Shown here: positions 26,447-34,675 of the stretch, piece after piece
Numbering within the stretch: position 1 is the stretch's first letter
Layout of the letters: every line of letters starts with the position of its first letter
Source of the DNA: Bacteroidota bacterium
GTDB taxonomy: Bacteria; Bacteroidota; Bacteroidia; Flavobacteriales_F; PHOS-HE28
NCBI GenBank assembly: GCA_018266475.1
Contig: JAFEAI010000274.1
Coordinates: 1-45,275 of the forward strand
Direction: 5' to 3'
DNA: 45,275 nt
Translations under genes and position numbers: made by a program
The notes under the pieces: generated by a model
What the model was told of the DNA's origin: nothing
Database searches by the model: none
Seen by the model: the letters and a program-made list of their open reading frames with translations, nothing else

Positions 26447-26986
26447 TTGTTGCTTTGGCAACTGCCGTTGGACCAAGCTGGCCAACCAACTGCCTCTACG
26501 ATCAAAACGATCTACATCACCCGCCATGCGCAAAGCGACCCGGCCTTGCCGGGCCAGCGCGATTTCGACCGCCCGCTTGGCCCACGCGGGCTGCACGACG
26601 CGCCCATGATGGCAAGGCGCTTTGCGGAACGCAATGTGCCTTTGGACGCCATGATCACCAGCCCAGCGAACCGCACGCGCACCACGGCGCACGCCTTTGC
26701 ACAAGTGATGGGCAATATCCCCGTTGAGCAGGTGCGCGACCTCTACGGCGCGGATGTAAATACGCTGATGAGCGTGCTGAATGCCTTGCCCGACAAGCTG
26801 GGGTCCGTGATGCTCGTGGGGCACAACCCCGGCGTGAGCGAACTGGCCGAACACCTTGCCGCCGGCGGGCCCGGGCACTTCCCGCCGTGCACCACCGCCT
26901 GCATCCTGCTGCATGTGGAGCATTGGGCGGATGTTCGCGCCGGCTCGGGCACGCTGGCCTGGTGGGATTCACCCAAGGGACATTAA
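26447..26986 (+). CDS. SixA-like histidine phosphatase
   Basis: Up to 179 residues of the histidine phosphatase superfamily. The catalytic RHG-type motif is YITRHAQSD and the second histidine lies in MLVGHNPGVSELAEHLA, the pattern of SixA-type phosphohistidine phosphatases. SPANRTRTTAHAFAQ holds a conserved arginine. SixA in E. coli removes phosphate from phosphohistidine in a phosphotransferase protein; here the substrate is unknown. No ATG precedes the RHA motif in frame. Possible starts are TTG at 26447, 26450 or 26468; about 20 residues before KTIYITRHA look non-conserved. The 3' end overlaps the convergent membrane-protein gene by 4 nt. Confidence 0.8.
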   Translation: MLLWQLPLDQAGQPTASTIKTIYITRHAQSDPALPGQRDFDRPLGPRGLHDAPMMARRFAERNVPLDAMITSPANRTRTTAHAFAQVMGNIPVEQVRDLYGADVNTLMSVLNALPDKLGSVMLVGHNPGVSELAEHLAAGGPGHFPPCTTACILLHVEHWADVRAGSGTLAWWDSPKGH

Positions 26987-27714
26987 CCGCCAAGCGCCTG
27001 CCTCTTCCTGCCGGTCCCGCGCGCGACCGCAAGCACGGTGCATCCGGCGGCAAGGCATGCGGCCAAGAACGGCAACCAAGCGAAATCACGGGGCACGTAC
27101 CCGCCCAGCGCATCCATCGCGGAGGTGCCTGCCGTCCGTGCCGGTGCCGTAGCCTCCAAATAGCGCACCGGGCCTACCATGAACGTAAAAAGGATCACCA
27201 TCCCCGATGCCGTGAGCACGGCCCATTGCCAGCGGGCAAGCCGGAACGCTGGATCCCGTTCACGACCGCGCAGAACCACCACCGCAAGCATCAACAACCC
27301 CAGCGACACCATGCATGGCGCCAGCACCGGGCCCACCCACACCGTAGGCAGCAGGAAGAGCACATCCCAAGTGAACAGGCTTTCCGGCCAGCCCAGCAGC
27401 ATTTTCAGAAAGACGTAATAGAACAGGTCCCACACCGCAAAGGACCAGCAGAACCACGCGAACCGCCCCATACGCTTGCGCGAAAGCAGGGCGCCCGGGG
27501 CCAGGAGCATCACCAGCGTGGCCGCCTCGCGCACCAGCTCAGTGCCCACCAGCCGTTCATCCAAGGGCTTCAGCGGAAATGCAAACCCATCCGGATAGGC
27601 CAGCGCGCGCAGATACACCACCACTGCGGATTCCAGGAACGCCATGGCCACGGCGAACAGCGTCACCCACGCAATTGATGAACGCCAGGAACGACCGCTT
27701 GCATCCATTTTCAC
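26983..27714 (-). CDS. Polytopic membrane protein of unknown function
   Basis: Encodes 243 residues with about six hydrophobic segments, including WVTLFAVAMAFLESAVVVYL, FAWFCWSFAVWDLFYYVFLK and WAVLTASGMVILFTFMV, and a basic C-terminus ending RGTGRKRQALGG. The glutamate in the first helix and the WDLFYYVFLK motif are striking, but no named family was recognised. It stands convergent to the SixA-like gene and 33 nt downstream of the aminotransferase stop codon... that is, the aminotransferase lies upstream in the opposite direction of reading only by position; both are on the minus strand, and this gene ends first. The start is the ATG of MKMDASGRS. Confidence 0.75.
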   Translation of the reverse strand: MKMDASGRSWRSSIAWVTLFAVAMAFLESAVVVYLRALAYPDGFAFPLKPLDERLVGTELVREAATLVMLLAPGALLSRKRMGRFAWFCWSFAVWDLFYYVFLKMLLGWPESLFTWDVLFLLPTVWVGPVLAPCMVSLGLLMLAVVVLRGRERDPAFRLARWQWAVLTASGMVILFTFMVGPVRYLEATAPARTAGTSAMDALGGYVPRDFAWLPFLAACLAAGCTVLAVARGTGRKRQALGG

Positions 27715-27747
27715 GAAGCTAACCGGCCATGCGGGCGATGCCGTTGT

Positions 27748-28818
27748 TCAATGCACCTTCACCACCCACCCGTGCATATCCGCCACCACGCCGCGGCGGA
27801 CCTCATCGAGCATCCTTCCCAAGTGGTGTACCTCGCTGTCCGCCTCCAATGCGGGCAGTTCCAGGTCCTCGCCATTGAAGCCGATCACCTTGATGGGCGC
27901 AATGGTGGCCGCAGTGCCCGCGCCGAACGCCGCAGTTACCCTGCCATTGCGGATACCGTGGACCACCTCTTCCACAGTCACCTTACGCTCCTCCGCCTTC
28001 AGGCCATGCTCACGTGCCAGTGTGAGTATGCTGTCACGCGTGATGCCCGCCAATATGGTGCCATCCAAGCTCGGCGTGGTGAGCACCCCGTCAATCATGA
28101 AGAAGACGTTCATCGTGCCGCTCTCCTCTATGTACTTGTGTTCCATCGCATCGGTCCACAAGTTCTGGTGGTAGCCGGCATCCTGCCCCACTTTCGAGGG
28201 GTACAGCCCGCCGGCATAGTTGCCGCCGCACTTCACTTCACCGGTGCCGCCGGGAAAGGCACGGCTGTACTTCATTTCAAGGCGCACCCGCAGCGGCTCC
28301 TGGTAGTAGCCGCGCACGGGGCTCATCAGGATGATGAAGCGGTAGCCCATGCTGGCCTTCACCCCGATGTATTCGTCGCTTGCATACATGAACGGGCGGA
28401 TGTAGAGCGCGCCGTCCTTCCCGTCGGGAAGCCACGCGGAATCCAGCGCAACCAGCGCCTTCAGGCCATCGAGAAAAAGGTCCTCGGGCACCGGCGGCAT
28501 GCACATGCGCTGCGCACTGCGCGTCATGCGGGCAATGTTCGCCTGCGGACGGAACAGCGCCACGCCATCCTTCCCGTTGCGGTAGGCCTTCATGCCCTCG
28601 AAGATCGTCTGTGCATAGTGCAAAACCAGCGTGGCCGGGCTCATCTCCAGATCGCCGTACGGCATGATCTGCGGCTGTTGCCATGCGCCGTCCGCGTAAT
28701 CCATCACGAACATGTGGTCGGTGAACACATGGCCGAACTTCAGGTTGTGCAGGTCCGTCGCCGCCAAGCGCGACTTCTGCACGCGCCGTACGTCAATAGC
28801 TGGGAGGGTGTTGATCAT
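27748..28818 (-). CDS. ilvE: Branched-chain amino acid aminotransferase
   Basis: Encodes 356 residues, class IV PLP fold, of the larger BCAT type found in Bacteroidota and eukaryotes. It begins MINTLPAIDVRRVQKSRLAA. Conserved blocks: LHYAQTIFEGMKAYRNGKDG (66-85), FRPQANIARM, ALYIRPFMYASDE, the PLP lysine Lys196 in EVKCGGNYAGGLYPS, and AAFGAGTAATIAPI. It carries out the last step of valine, leucine and isoleucine synthesis and the first step of their breakdown, with 2-oxoglutarate. The frame is open far upstream, but a TACCTTTG box 17 nt before this ATG and the family N-terminus fix the start. No other ilv genes are in the window. Confidence 0.95.
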   Translation of the reverse strand: MINTLPAIDVRRVQKSRLAATDLHNLKFGHVFTDHMFVMDYADGAWQQPQIMPYGDLEMSPATLVLHYAQTIFEGMKAYRNGKDGVALFRPQANIARMTRSAQRMCMPPVPEDLFLDGLKALVALDSAWLPDGKDGALYIRPFMYASDEYIGVKASMGYRFIILMSPVRGYYQEPLRVRLEMKYSRAFPGGTGEVKCGGNYAGGLYPSKVGQDAGYHQNLWTDAMEHKYIEESGTMNVFFMIDGVLTTPSLDGTILAGITRDSILTLAREHGLKAEERKVTVEEVVHGIRNGRVTAAFGAGTAATIAPIKVIGFNGEDLELPALEADSEVHHLGRMLDEVRRGVVADMHGWVVKVH

Positions 28819-28835
28819 GGCGATATGATTTGTGC

Positions 28836-28843
28836 CAAAGGTA
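28836..28843 (-). promoter_or_regulatory. -7 box (TACCTTTG) for ilvE
   Basis: Exact TAnnTTTG on the minus strand, 17 nt before the ATG. Confidence 0.6.
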
Positions 28844-28879
28844 ACCCCGTGCCGCGTAGCCATCACCGCCCGCAGCCCG

Positions 28880-28887
28880 TATCCTTG
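28880..28887 (+). promoter_or_regulatory. -7-like box (TATCCTTG) for the recQ operon
   Basis: One base off TAnnTTTG and 8 nt before the recQ ATG. It is divergent from the ilvE promoter only about 40 nt away. Confidence 0.4.
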
Positions 28888-28895
28888 CAGGGCAG

Positions 28896-30683
28896 ATGAT
28901 GCGCGACATCCACACCGTTCTCCGTGAGACCTGGGGGTATCCGGGCTTCCGGCCGATGCAGGAGCAGGTGGTGCGGTCCGCGCTGGGCGGAAACGACACC
29001 CTGGCGCTGCTGCCCACGGGCGGCGGAAAAAGCCTGTGCTTCCAAGTGCCCACGCTGGCCATGGGCAAGCTCTGCATCGTGGTGTCCCCGCTGATCGCAT
29101 TGATGAAGGACCAGGTGCAGCGCCTGAAGCAGCACGGCGTGCGCGCCGTGGCCGCCACCAGCGGCATGGCCCCGGTGGAGATCGACAATGCCCTGGAGAG
29201 CGCCGCCAACGGCAAGTTGGATTTCCTCTACGTAAGCCCCGAGCGTTTGGGCTCCGAGCTCTTCAAGGCACGCCTGCCCCGGATGCCACTTGGGCTGATC
29301 GCCGTGGACGAGGCCCACTGCATCAGCCAATGGGGCTACGATTTCCGGCCGGCCTACCTGCTGATCGGCGCCCTGCGCGAAACACATCCCGAAGTGCCCG
29401 TGCTGGCGCTCACCGCCTCGGCCACGCCGGAAGTGGCGAAGGACATCATGGAGCGCCTGGCCTTCCGCAAGCCAAATCTCATCCAGGGTTCCTTCAGCCG
29501 CCCGGAGCTTACCCTGTGGGCAAGCCATGCCGAGGACAAGCTGGGCCGCCTCCTGCGCATTGCGCACAAACTGCCGGGCAGCGGAATTGTATACCTGCGC
29601 AACCGGCGCGGCACCGTGCGCACCGCCCAATTCCTGCAGCAACACGGCATCCGCGCGGCGGCATACCATGCCGGCCTGGCCTTGGAAGAGCGCGACCGCG
29701 TGCAGCAGGAGTGGACCAGCGGGAACATCCGCTTTGTGGCCGCCACCAATGCCTTCGGCATGGGTATCGACAAGGCGGACGTGCGGTGCGTGGTACACCT
29801 GGAGCCCCCGCCCGACATCGAGAGCTACTACCAGGAGGCGGGACGGGCCGGGCGCGACGGCCAGCCCGCATTCGCCTTTCTGCTTGCCCATCCTTCCGAC
29901 GCCGCCAAGCTGCGCGAACGGTTTGAGGCATCCTTCCCGGCCCTCGCAGAGGTGCGCCGCGTGTACCAGGCCTTTGCCGACATGCACCGCATCGCGCTCG
30001 GCTCGGGTGAATTCGAGGCCTATGCGCTCGACCTTCCCCAGCTGGGCCAGCGCACCGCACTGCCCGTGGCCAAGGTGGCCAGTGCGCTCAAAGCCTTGGA
30101 ACTGGACGGCGCCCTCGCCCTGTCCGATGCCGCGCACAACCCCTCCCGCGTCATGATCCGCACCTCCGGGGAGGCCGTTCACCACTTGCGCGTTCACGAC
30201 CAGCGCAACGCCCCCTTAATGGAGCTCCTGCTCCGCTTGTACGGCGGCCTCTTCGAGGAACCGTCCATCATCGACGAGGAACGGATCTCCCAGCTCCTCG
30301 GAAAATCCGTTGCCCAGGTGCGTACACAGCTCAAGGAACTCCATCACAAAAGCGTGATCTTCTACCGCCAGCGGAACGACCTGCCCACCGCCACCCTGCT
30401 GACGCCCCGCCGCGATGCCGCGCAAATGACCCTGGACCCGCAAGCCTTGCACCTGCGCAAGGAGCGTGCCCGCATCCGCATGGAAGCCATGCTGAGGTTT
30501 GCCTTCAACCAACAGGAATGCCGTGAATCCGCCGTGCTGCGGTACTTCGGACAGCCGGCCCAGGGGCGCTGCGGGCGCTGTGACACCTGCCGCGCGCTTG
30601 AACGTTCTTCCCATGTTGCCGAACCTCCTGCACGCTGGATCGTTGATGAAGGTGGAGCTGCAGGACTGCAGCACCGCAGATGA
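28896..30683 (+). CDS. recQ: ATP-dependent DNA helicase RecQ
   Basis: Encodes 595 residues. The helicase core has LLPTGGGKS (Walker A 40-46), AVDEAHCISQWGYDFRPAYL (DEAH 138-141), LTASATPEV, VAATNAFGMGIDKADVRCVV and YYQEAGRAGRDGQ. The RQC zinc site is intact: Cys542, Cys559, Cys562 and Cys565 (CGRCDTC). No HRDC domain follows; the protein ends about 30 residues after the zinc cysteines. It unwinds DNA 3'-5' in recombination and fork repair. ATGATG offers two starts. Its last 4 nt overlap the glycosylase gene (ATGA). It is a separate protein from the long RecQ fusion upstream. Confidence 0.95.
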   Translation: MMRDIHTVLRETWGYPGFRPMQEQVVRSALGGNDTLALLPTGGGKSLCFQVPTLAMGKLCIVVSPLIALMKDQVQRLKQHGVRAVAATSGMAPVEIDNALESAANGKLDFLYVSPERLGSELFKARLPRMPLGLIAVDEAHCISQWGYDFRPAYLLIGALRETHPEVPVLALTASATPEVAKDIMERLAFRKPNLIQGSFSRPELTLWASHAEDKLGRLLRIAHKLPGSGIVYLRNRRGTVRTAQFLQQHGIRAAAYHAGLALEERDRVQQEWTSGNIRFVAATNAFGMGIDKADVRCVVHLEPPPDIESYYQEAGRAGRDGQPAFAFLLAHPSDAAKLRERFEASFPALAEVRRVYQAFADMHRIALGSGEFEAYALDLPQLGQRTALPVAKVASALKALELDGALALSDAAHNPSRVMIRTSGEAVHHLRVHDQRNAPLMELLLRLYGGLFEEPSIIDEERISQLLGKSVAQVRTQLKELHHKSVIFYRQRNDLPTATLLTPRRDAAQMTLDPQALHLRKERARIRMEAMLRFAFNQQECRESAVLRYFGQPAQGRCGRCDTCRALERSSHVAEPPARWIVDEGGAAGLQHRR

Positions 30684-31261
30684 GAAAGCTGCCCCGTTCC
30701 TTTTATGCCAGGCCAGGCACCGTGGCCATCGCCCGGCAGTTGATCGGCAAGGTGCTCGTAACCCGCTTCAACGGGGAAACCACCTCGGGCATCATCACCG
30801 AAACGGAAGCCTACACCGGGGCCGCGGACCGCGCCTCGCATGCCTACGGCGGCAAGGTGACCCCGCGCAACAGCGTGATGTACGGCGAGCCCGGCTTCGC
30901 CTACGTGTACCTCTGCTACGGCATCCACCACCTCTTCAACGTGGTGACCAACAAGCCGGGCGTGGCCCATGCCATCCTGGTGCGCGCCATCCATCCGCTC
31001 GAAGGTGCGGACATCATGCTCCGCCGCCGGGGCACCAAGCTGCTCACCACAGCAGGGCCCGGCACGCTCACGCAAGCCTTGGGCATCCGCACCGAGCATA
31101 CCGGCACAGACCTGCTGGGCGACCTGATCACCATTGAGGACCGCGGCATCGTTGCACCGCCGAAGGCCATCGTGGAAGGGCCCCGCATCGGCGTGGACTA
31201 TGCCGGCGAGGATGCACTCCTGCCCTATCGATTCCACATCAATCCCCGCTTGCTGAAATGA
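30680..31261 (+). CDS. 3-methyladenine DNA glycosylase (AAG/MPG family)
   Basis: Encodes 193 residues. Family blocks: LPRSFYARPGTVAIARQLIG, GIITETEAYTGAADRASHAY (Glu in the active-site TETEAY), NSVMYGEPGFAYVYLCYGIH and AGPGTLTQALGI. It removes 3-methyladenine and other alkylated or deaminated purines to begin base excision repair. It sits between recQ and fmt with 4-nt ATGA overlaps on both sides, so the three are a translationally coupled operon. The length is normal and no residues appear missing. Confidence 0.95.
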   Translation: MRKLPRSFYARPGTVAIARQLIGKVLVTRFNGETTSGIITETEAYTGAADRASHAYGGKVTPRNSVMYGEPGFAYVYLCYGIHHLFNVVTNKPGVAHAILVRAIHPLEGADIMLRRRGTKLLTTAGPGTLTQALGIRTEHTGTDLLGDLITIEDRGIVAPPKAIVEGPRIGVDYAGEDALLPYRFHINPRLLK

Positions 31262-32214
31262 ACAACCGCATCATCTTCATGGGCACGCCCGCCTTTGCCG
31301 CCGCCTCCCTGGACGCACTGCTCGCCGCCCGCATGGAGGTGGCCGCCGTGGTGACCGCCCCTGACCGCCCCGCAGGCCGGGGATTGAAGCTGCGCATGAG
31401 CGCCGTAAAGGAACGCGCCGTGCAGGCAGGCCTGCCCGTGTTGCAACCAACCAACCTCAAGGACCCTGCCTTCCTCGGCCAATTGGACGCCTTGGATGCT
31501 TCCTTATATATAGTGGTCGCCTTCCGCATGCTTCCCGAAGCCGTGTGGCGCAAGCCGCCGCTCGGCACGGTGAACCTGCATGCCTCCCTGCTGCCCAACT
31601 ATCGCGGCGCCGCCCCGATCAACTGGGCACTGATCAATGGTGAAGCCCGCACGGGCGTCACCACCTTCCTGATCAATGCGCAGATAGACACCGGCGACAT
31701 CCTCTTGCGCGAACCGGTACACATCTCTCCGGAAGACAATGCCGGCACATTGCACGACCGCCTCATGCACACCGGTGCCGATCTATTGGTCCGAACGGCA
31801 AAAGACATCATGGACGGCACCGCAACGCCGATCTCACAGGCAGATCATGTGGATGACCAACGCCGCGAAGCTCCCAAGCTCTCCTCAGGCAATTGCCGCA
31901 TCCAGTGGGCAGCCAGTGCGGACCATGTACACAACCACGTCCGAGGCCTCTCCCCCCACCCGGGTGCATGGACGCATTGGAAAACCGATGGCCAGCCGGA
32001 CCGCCTGGTCAAGATCCTTTCCGCAAAGCCCCTGCACGGCCACGGCAGGCATCAGCCTCCCGGCACCGTTGACATCGCGGGGGAACGCCTGCTGGTCCAT
32101 TGCGGAAACGGCGTCCTGGAGGTCCTTCAACTGCAGATGCAGGACAAGCGTCCCATGGATGCCGCATCCTTCATCCGCGGCATGCAACAACGCAGCGGCC
32201 TGCTGTTGGGCTGA
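31258..32214 (+). CDS. fmt: Methionyl-tRNA formyltransferase
   Basis: Encodes 318 residues. The N-terminal formyltransferase fold has [33 protein letters not shown], the catalytic Asn106 and His108 in [20 protein letters not shown], and Asp144 in IDTGDIL. The C-terminal tRNA-binding barrel spans about 205-318. It formylates initiator Met-tRNA with 10-formyl-tetrahydrofolate. It is the third gene of the recQ operon; def, its usual partner, is absent. Confidence 0.95.
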   Translation: MNNRIIFMGTPAFAAASLDALLAARMEVAAVVTAPDRPAGRGLKLRMSAVKERAVQAGLPVLQPTNLKDPAFLGQLDALDASLYIVVAFRMLPEAVWRKPPLGTVNLHASLLPNYRGAAPINWALINGEARTGVTTFLINAQIDTGDILLREPVHISPEDNAGTLHDRLMHTGADLLVRTAKDIMDGTATPISQADHVDDQRREAPKLSSGNCRIQWAASADHVHNHVRGLSPHPGAWTHWKTDGQPDRLVKILSAKPLHGHGRHQPPGTVDIAGERLLVHCGNGVLEVLQLQMQDKRPMDAASFIRGMQQRSGLLLG

Positions 32215-32274
32215 TCGGCAGGGCAAGCGGAGCCACCCTGCGGCAGCCCCGTTCCGCCCTTGGCGGCATTTCCT

Positions 32275-32374
32275 GAAACCCTTGGTATCAGGGCGAAAGC
32301 GGGCGACTTATGAACAAACCCCCATATTTTTCAACATTTTCCGGGCAGGCCGCCGGAAACCCTTGCCAGCAGGG
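32275..32374 (+). repeat. 21-bp imperfect direct repeat before HU
   Basis: GAAACCCTTGGTATCAGGGC (32275-32294) and GAAACCCTTGCCAGCAGGGC (32355-32374) match at 17 of 20 positions. The second copy supplies the TTG of the HU promoter. Confidence 0.55.
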
Positions 32375-32392
32375 CGTATGCGGATACATTTG
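32363..32392 (+). promoter_or_regulatory. HU promoter: TTG - 19 nt - TACATTTG
   Basis: Best match in the window to the Bacteroidota promoter: TTG at 32363-32365, a 19-nt spacer and exact TAnnTTTG at 32385-32392. The leader to the ATG is 39 nt and A/C-rich, without a clear Shine-Dalgarno sequence. Confidence 0.8.
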
Positions 32393-32431
32393 CGTGTGTT
32401 CCTCAAACAAACACCAAAAACAAAAACGAAC

Positions 32432-32710
32432 ATGGGACTGAACAAAGCAGAACTGATCGAGTCGATGGCCGCCGAGGCCAAGATCTCCAAGGCTGACGCC
32501 AAGCGCGCCCTGGACGCCTTCGTGAACAACACCACGAAGGCCCTGAAGAAGGGTGACCGCGTGGCCCTGGTGGGCTTCGGCACCTTCAGCATCTCCAAGC
32601 GCGCCGCCCGCAAAGGCCGCAACCCCCAAACCGGCAAGGAGATCAAGATCGCTGCCAAGAAGGTGGTGAAGTTCAAGGCCGGCGCCGACTTGGCCAAGAA
32701 GGTGAAGTAA
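32432..32710 (+). CDS. HU-family DNA-binding protein
   Basis: Encodes 92 residues, the standard length. It opens [20 protein letters not shown], then the dimer core [18 protein letters not shown] and the DNA-bending arm [12 protein letters not shown] with intercalating Pro65. It ends [11 protein letters not shown]. It coats and bends the nucleoid. A strong promoter and a strong terminator frame it as a highly expressed single gene. Confidence 0.97.
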   Translation: MGLNKAELIESMAAEAKISKADAKRALDAFVNNTTKALKKGDRVALVGFGTFSISKRAARKGRNPQTGKEIKIAAKKVVKFKAGADLAKKVK

Positions 32711-32728
32711 TCACCTCCCGCAACAAGT

Positions 32729-32760
32729 GAAAGGGTCCCCCATTCTCGGGGGACCTTTTC
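32729..32760 (+). terminator. Terminator after HU
   Basis: GGTCCCCC pairs with GGGGGACC around ATTCT and is followed by TTTTCTTTT, 19 nt after the stop codon. Confidence 0.88.
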
Positions 32761-32783
32761 TTTTGCACCCCATTCCAGCACCC

Positions 32784-33476
32784 ATGGCCACCGACACCGA
32801 ACGCTACGAACTGCTCTGCCGGTTCATCACCAAAAACAAGCGGGACCTCTTCAACCGCATTGCGCCTGAGCGCACACGGCACGTCACCGTGGTGCTGGAG
32901 GACATCTACCAGCCCCACAATGCCAGTGCCGTGGTGCGCACCGCAGACCTCTGCGGCGTGCAGGACATCCACATCATAGAGAACCGCAACAAGTACACCG
33001 TGAACCCGGACGTCACCCTCGGCTCCTCCAAGTGGACCGACATGATCCGCTACCGCGATCGCAATGCGGACAACGCAATGGCCTGCATCACCGCGCTCAA
33101 GCAAAAAGGCTACCGCATCGTGGCCACATCGCCCCGCGCCGACAGCGCAACACCGGAGGACATCGACCTGGAAAGGCCCATGGCCTTCTGCTTCGGCACC
33201 GAGCTCACCGGATTGAGCAAGACCATGATGGACCATGCCGACACCTTTCTCCGCATCCCCATGTACGGATTCACCGAGAGCTTCAACATCTCCGTGTCCG
33301 CCGCCATCGTGCTCTATACCGTGATGCAGCGGCTGCGCAACAGCGGCGTGCAATGGCGCCTCACGCCCGGCGAGCTTGATGCGCTGAAGCTTTCATGGGC
33401 GCGAAAGACCGTGCATTCCGCGCAGCACCTGGAAGCCCGCTTCGATGCGGAGGCGGATGGCGGCGCGCATGGTTGA
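32784..33476 (+). CDS. TrmH/SpoU-family RNA 2'-O-methyltransferase
   Basis: Encodes 230 residues from MATDTERYELLCRFITKNKR; the open frame extends upstream through the HU terminator and is not used. SpoU motifs: HNASAVVRTADLCGVQDIHI (motif 1), CFGTELTGLS (motif 2) and MYGFTESFNISVSAAIVLYT (motif 3), which form the trefoil-knot SAM site. The order and spacing fit TrmH, which methylates G18 of tRNA, but other SpoU targets are possible. The TTTTGCACC after the HU terminator gives no clear -7 box. Confidence 0.9.
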   Translation: MATDTERYELLCRFITKNKRDLFNRIAPERTRHVTVVLEDIYQPHNASAVVRTADLCGVQDIHIIENRNKYTVNPDVTLGSSKWTDMIRYRDRNADNAMACITALKQKGYRIVATSPRADSATPEDIDLERPMAFCFGTELTGLSKTMMDHADTFLRIPMYGFTESFNISVSAAIVLYTVMQRLRNSGVQWRLTPGELDALKLSWARKTVHSAQHLEARFDAEADGGAHG

Positions 33477-33481
33477 CACCA

Positions 33482-33610
33482 TCACGCTTCGGCACCGGCC
33501 TCCCACCGCTCCTTGTACCGAACGGACAACCATGGCAATGGTGCCTTCGGCGGATGCAGGATATTGAAAACGCCATAGGACAGCTCCAGGTCCACCTCTT
33601 CACATCCGCT
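33482..33610 (-). pseudogene. Possible C-terminal gene remnant
   Basis: A 42-codon open stretch bounded by stops. It reads VDLELSYGVFNILHPPKAPL then PWLSVRYKERWEAGAEA and a stop. The residue choice looks like real protein, unlike the other frames here, but there is no start or ribosome site and no recognised family. It may be the tail of a lost gene. Confidence 0.3.
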
Positions 33611-34350
33611 TCACGCCCCGTGCTGAAGCATGCTTACCGGCATGTTCACCCCTTCCCGCAGGACCGGCATGCGCTGGGTCCTTTCCCTGTCCCCTTCCTT
33701 ATACCTTATATATATGCATGCGGCGCTGGTGCCGGCCATTGGACAATGAAGCGGACTGCAGCGGCACGGAATGAAGAGAAAGGAAGCAACCCGCACCATC
33801 GCGCAATGCGTGTGTGCCCGTACGCACCACGCAGGACAACGCATGCGGAAGCCGCGCATGTACGCACGCACGGCACACCATCCATGGCGCTTGCGCACTG
33901 CTGCACCGCATCCCCCAATTGCCATGCACACCATCGCAATGCCACCGGCGTGCAATTGGCACCCGCGCCATCTACCACGCCCGCTTGGCGCTGCAGCGAT
34001 CAAGCAGGACATACACACGCATCGCACACTTCATTGCAATGCGGGCACCCGCGGCCGGTGTTTGCGAACTGATGTTCACCTCCATCCGATCGATCATCAT
34101 TGCATGAACGAGCTGATGGCGCATCCGCATCCACCGCATGCAACATGCGCCATAAACACCTTGCACCCAAGCCGGCGCATTGTGCGCATACATTGAATTT
34201 CACCAGTGTTCATGCGGCTTTCAGCGCATCACAAGAAAAACGGAAACCTTGCTTGATGCTGCATTTGGGCATGTGCATGCACATGGTTCTCAACATGGCA
34301 TCGTGGAGAAATGAAACATGCAAACCGTTCTTCGCGTACCAGCACGCCGA
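33611..34350. other. 740-bp gene-free region of unusual composition
   Basis: No supported gene. The sequence is dense in GCAT, TGCA and GCGCA-type words and in short palindromes (ATGCATGC-like, GCATGTGCATGCACATG at 34268-34284). The frames are full of His, Cys, Ala and Arg and look like by-products of that composition. There is no tRNA-like fold and no clear tandem repeat. Confidence 0.5.
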
Positions 34351-34358
34351 TAGATTTG
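34351..34358 (+). promoter_or_regulatory. -7 box (TAGATTTG) for THX
   Basis: Exact TAnnTTTG, 25 nt before the ATG; TTC at 34328-34330 (20-nt spacer) could be a weak -33 element. Confidence 0.6.
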
Positions 34359-34383
34359 GCACAAATCCTAAACACTCCAGACA

Positions 34384-34602
34384 ATGGGTAAAGGTGATAT
34401 GAAGACGAAGAAGGGTAAGCGTACCGCCGGCAGCAAAGGCAAGGCCCGTCCTGCCAAGCGCACGGTAGCCACTGCCAAGAAGGCTGCTGCCAAGAAGGCT
34501 GCGCCGAAGAAGAAGGCCGCGCCGAAGAAGAAGGCCGCCGCCAAGAAGGCTGCGCCGAAGAAGAAGGCTGCCGCCAAGAAGGCTGCGCCGAAGAAGAAGT
34601 AA
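34384..34602 (+). CDS. Ribosomal protein THX with long Lys/Ala/Pro tail
   Basis: Encodes 72 residues. The start MGKGDMKTKKGKRTAGSKGK matches Bacteroidota THX (bTHX), a small 30S subunit protein of about 25-45 residues that begins MGKGDxKTxxGK. From about residue 27 it continues as repeats of AAKKAAPKKK, resembling histone H1 / AlgP-type tails. Two readings fit: a THX with an extra nucleic-acid-binding tail, or an H1-like protein that took over a THX start. It has its own promoter box and terminator. The tail codons are repetitive (GCCAAGAAGGCTGC) and prone to length change. Confidence 0.75.
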   Translation: MGKGDMKTKKGKRTAGSKGKARPAKRTVATAKKAAAKKAAPKKKAAPKKKAAAKKAAPKKKAAAKKAAPKKK

Positions 34603-34624
34603 GCGCTGCAACGCTACAGAAGCA

Positions 34625-34651
34625 AAGACCCCCGAGCAATCGGGGGTCTTC
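34625..34651 (+). terminator. Terminator after THX
   Basis: AAGACCCCCG pairs with CGGGGGTCTT around AGCAAT. It may also serve the convergent pdxH gene. Confidence 0.85.
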
Positions 34652-34675
34652 TGCATTTGTATGGTACCCGTGCAT

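Noticed and set aside
33395-34072. 225-codon frame downstream of the RNA methyltransferase
   Set aside because: Begins inside the methyltransferase gene and becomes a His/Cys/Arg-rich sequence typical of non-coding DNA.
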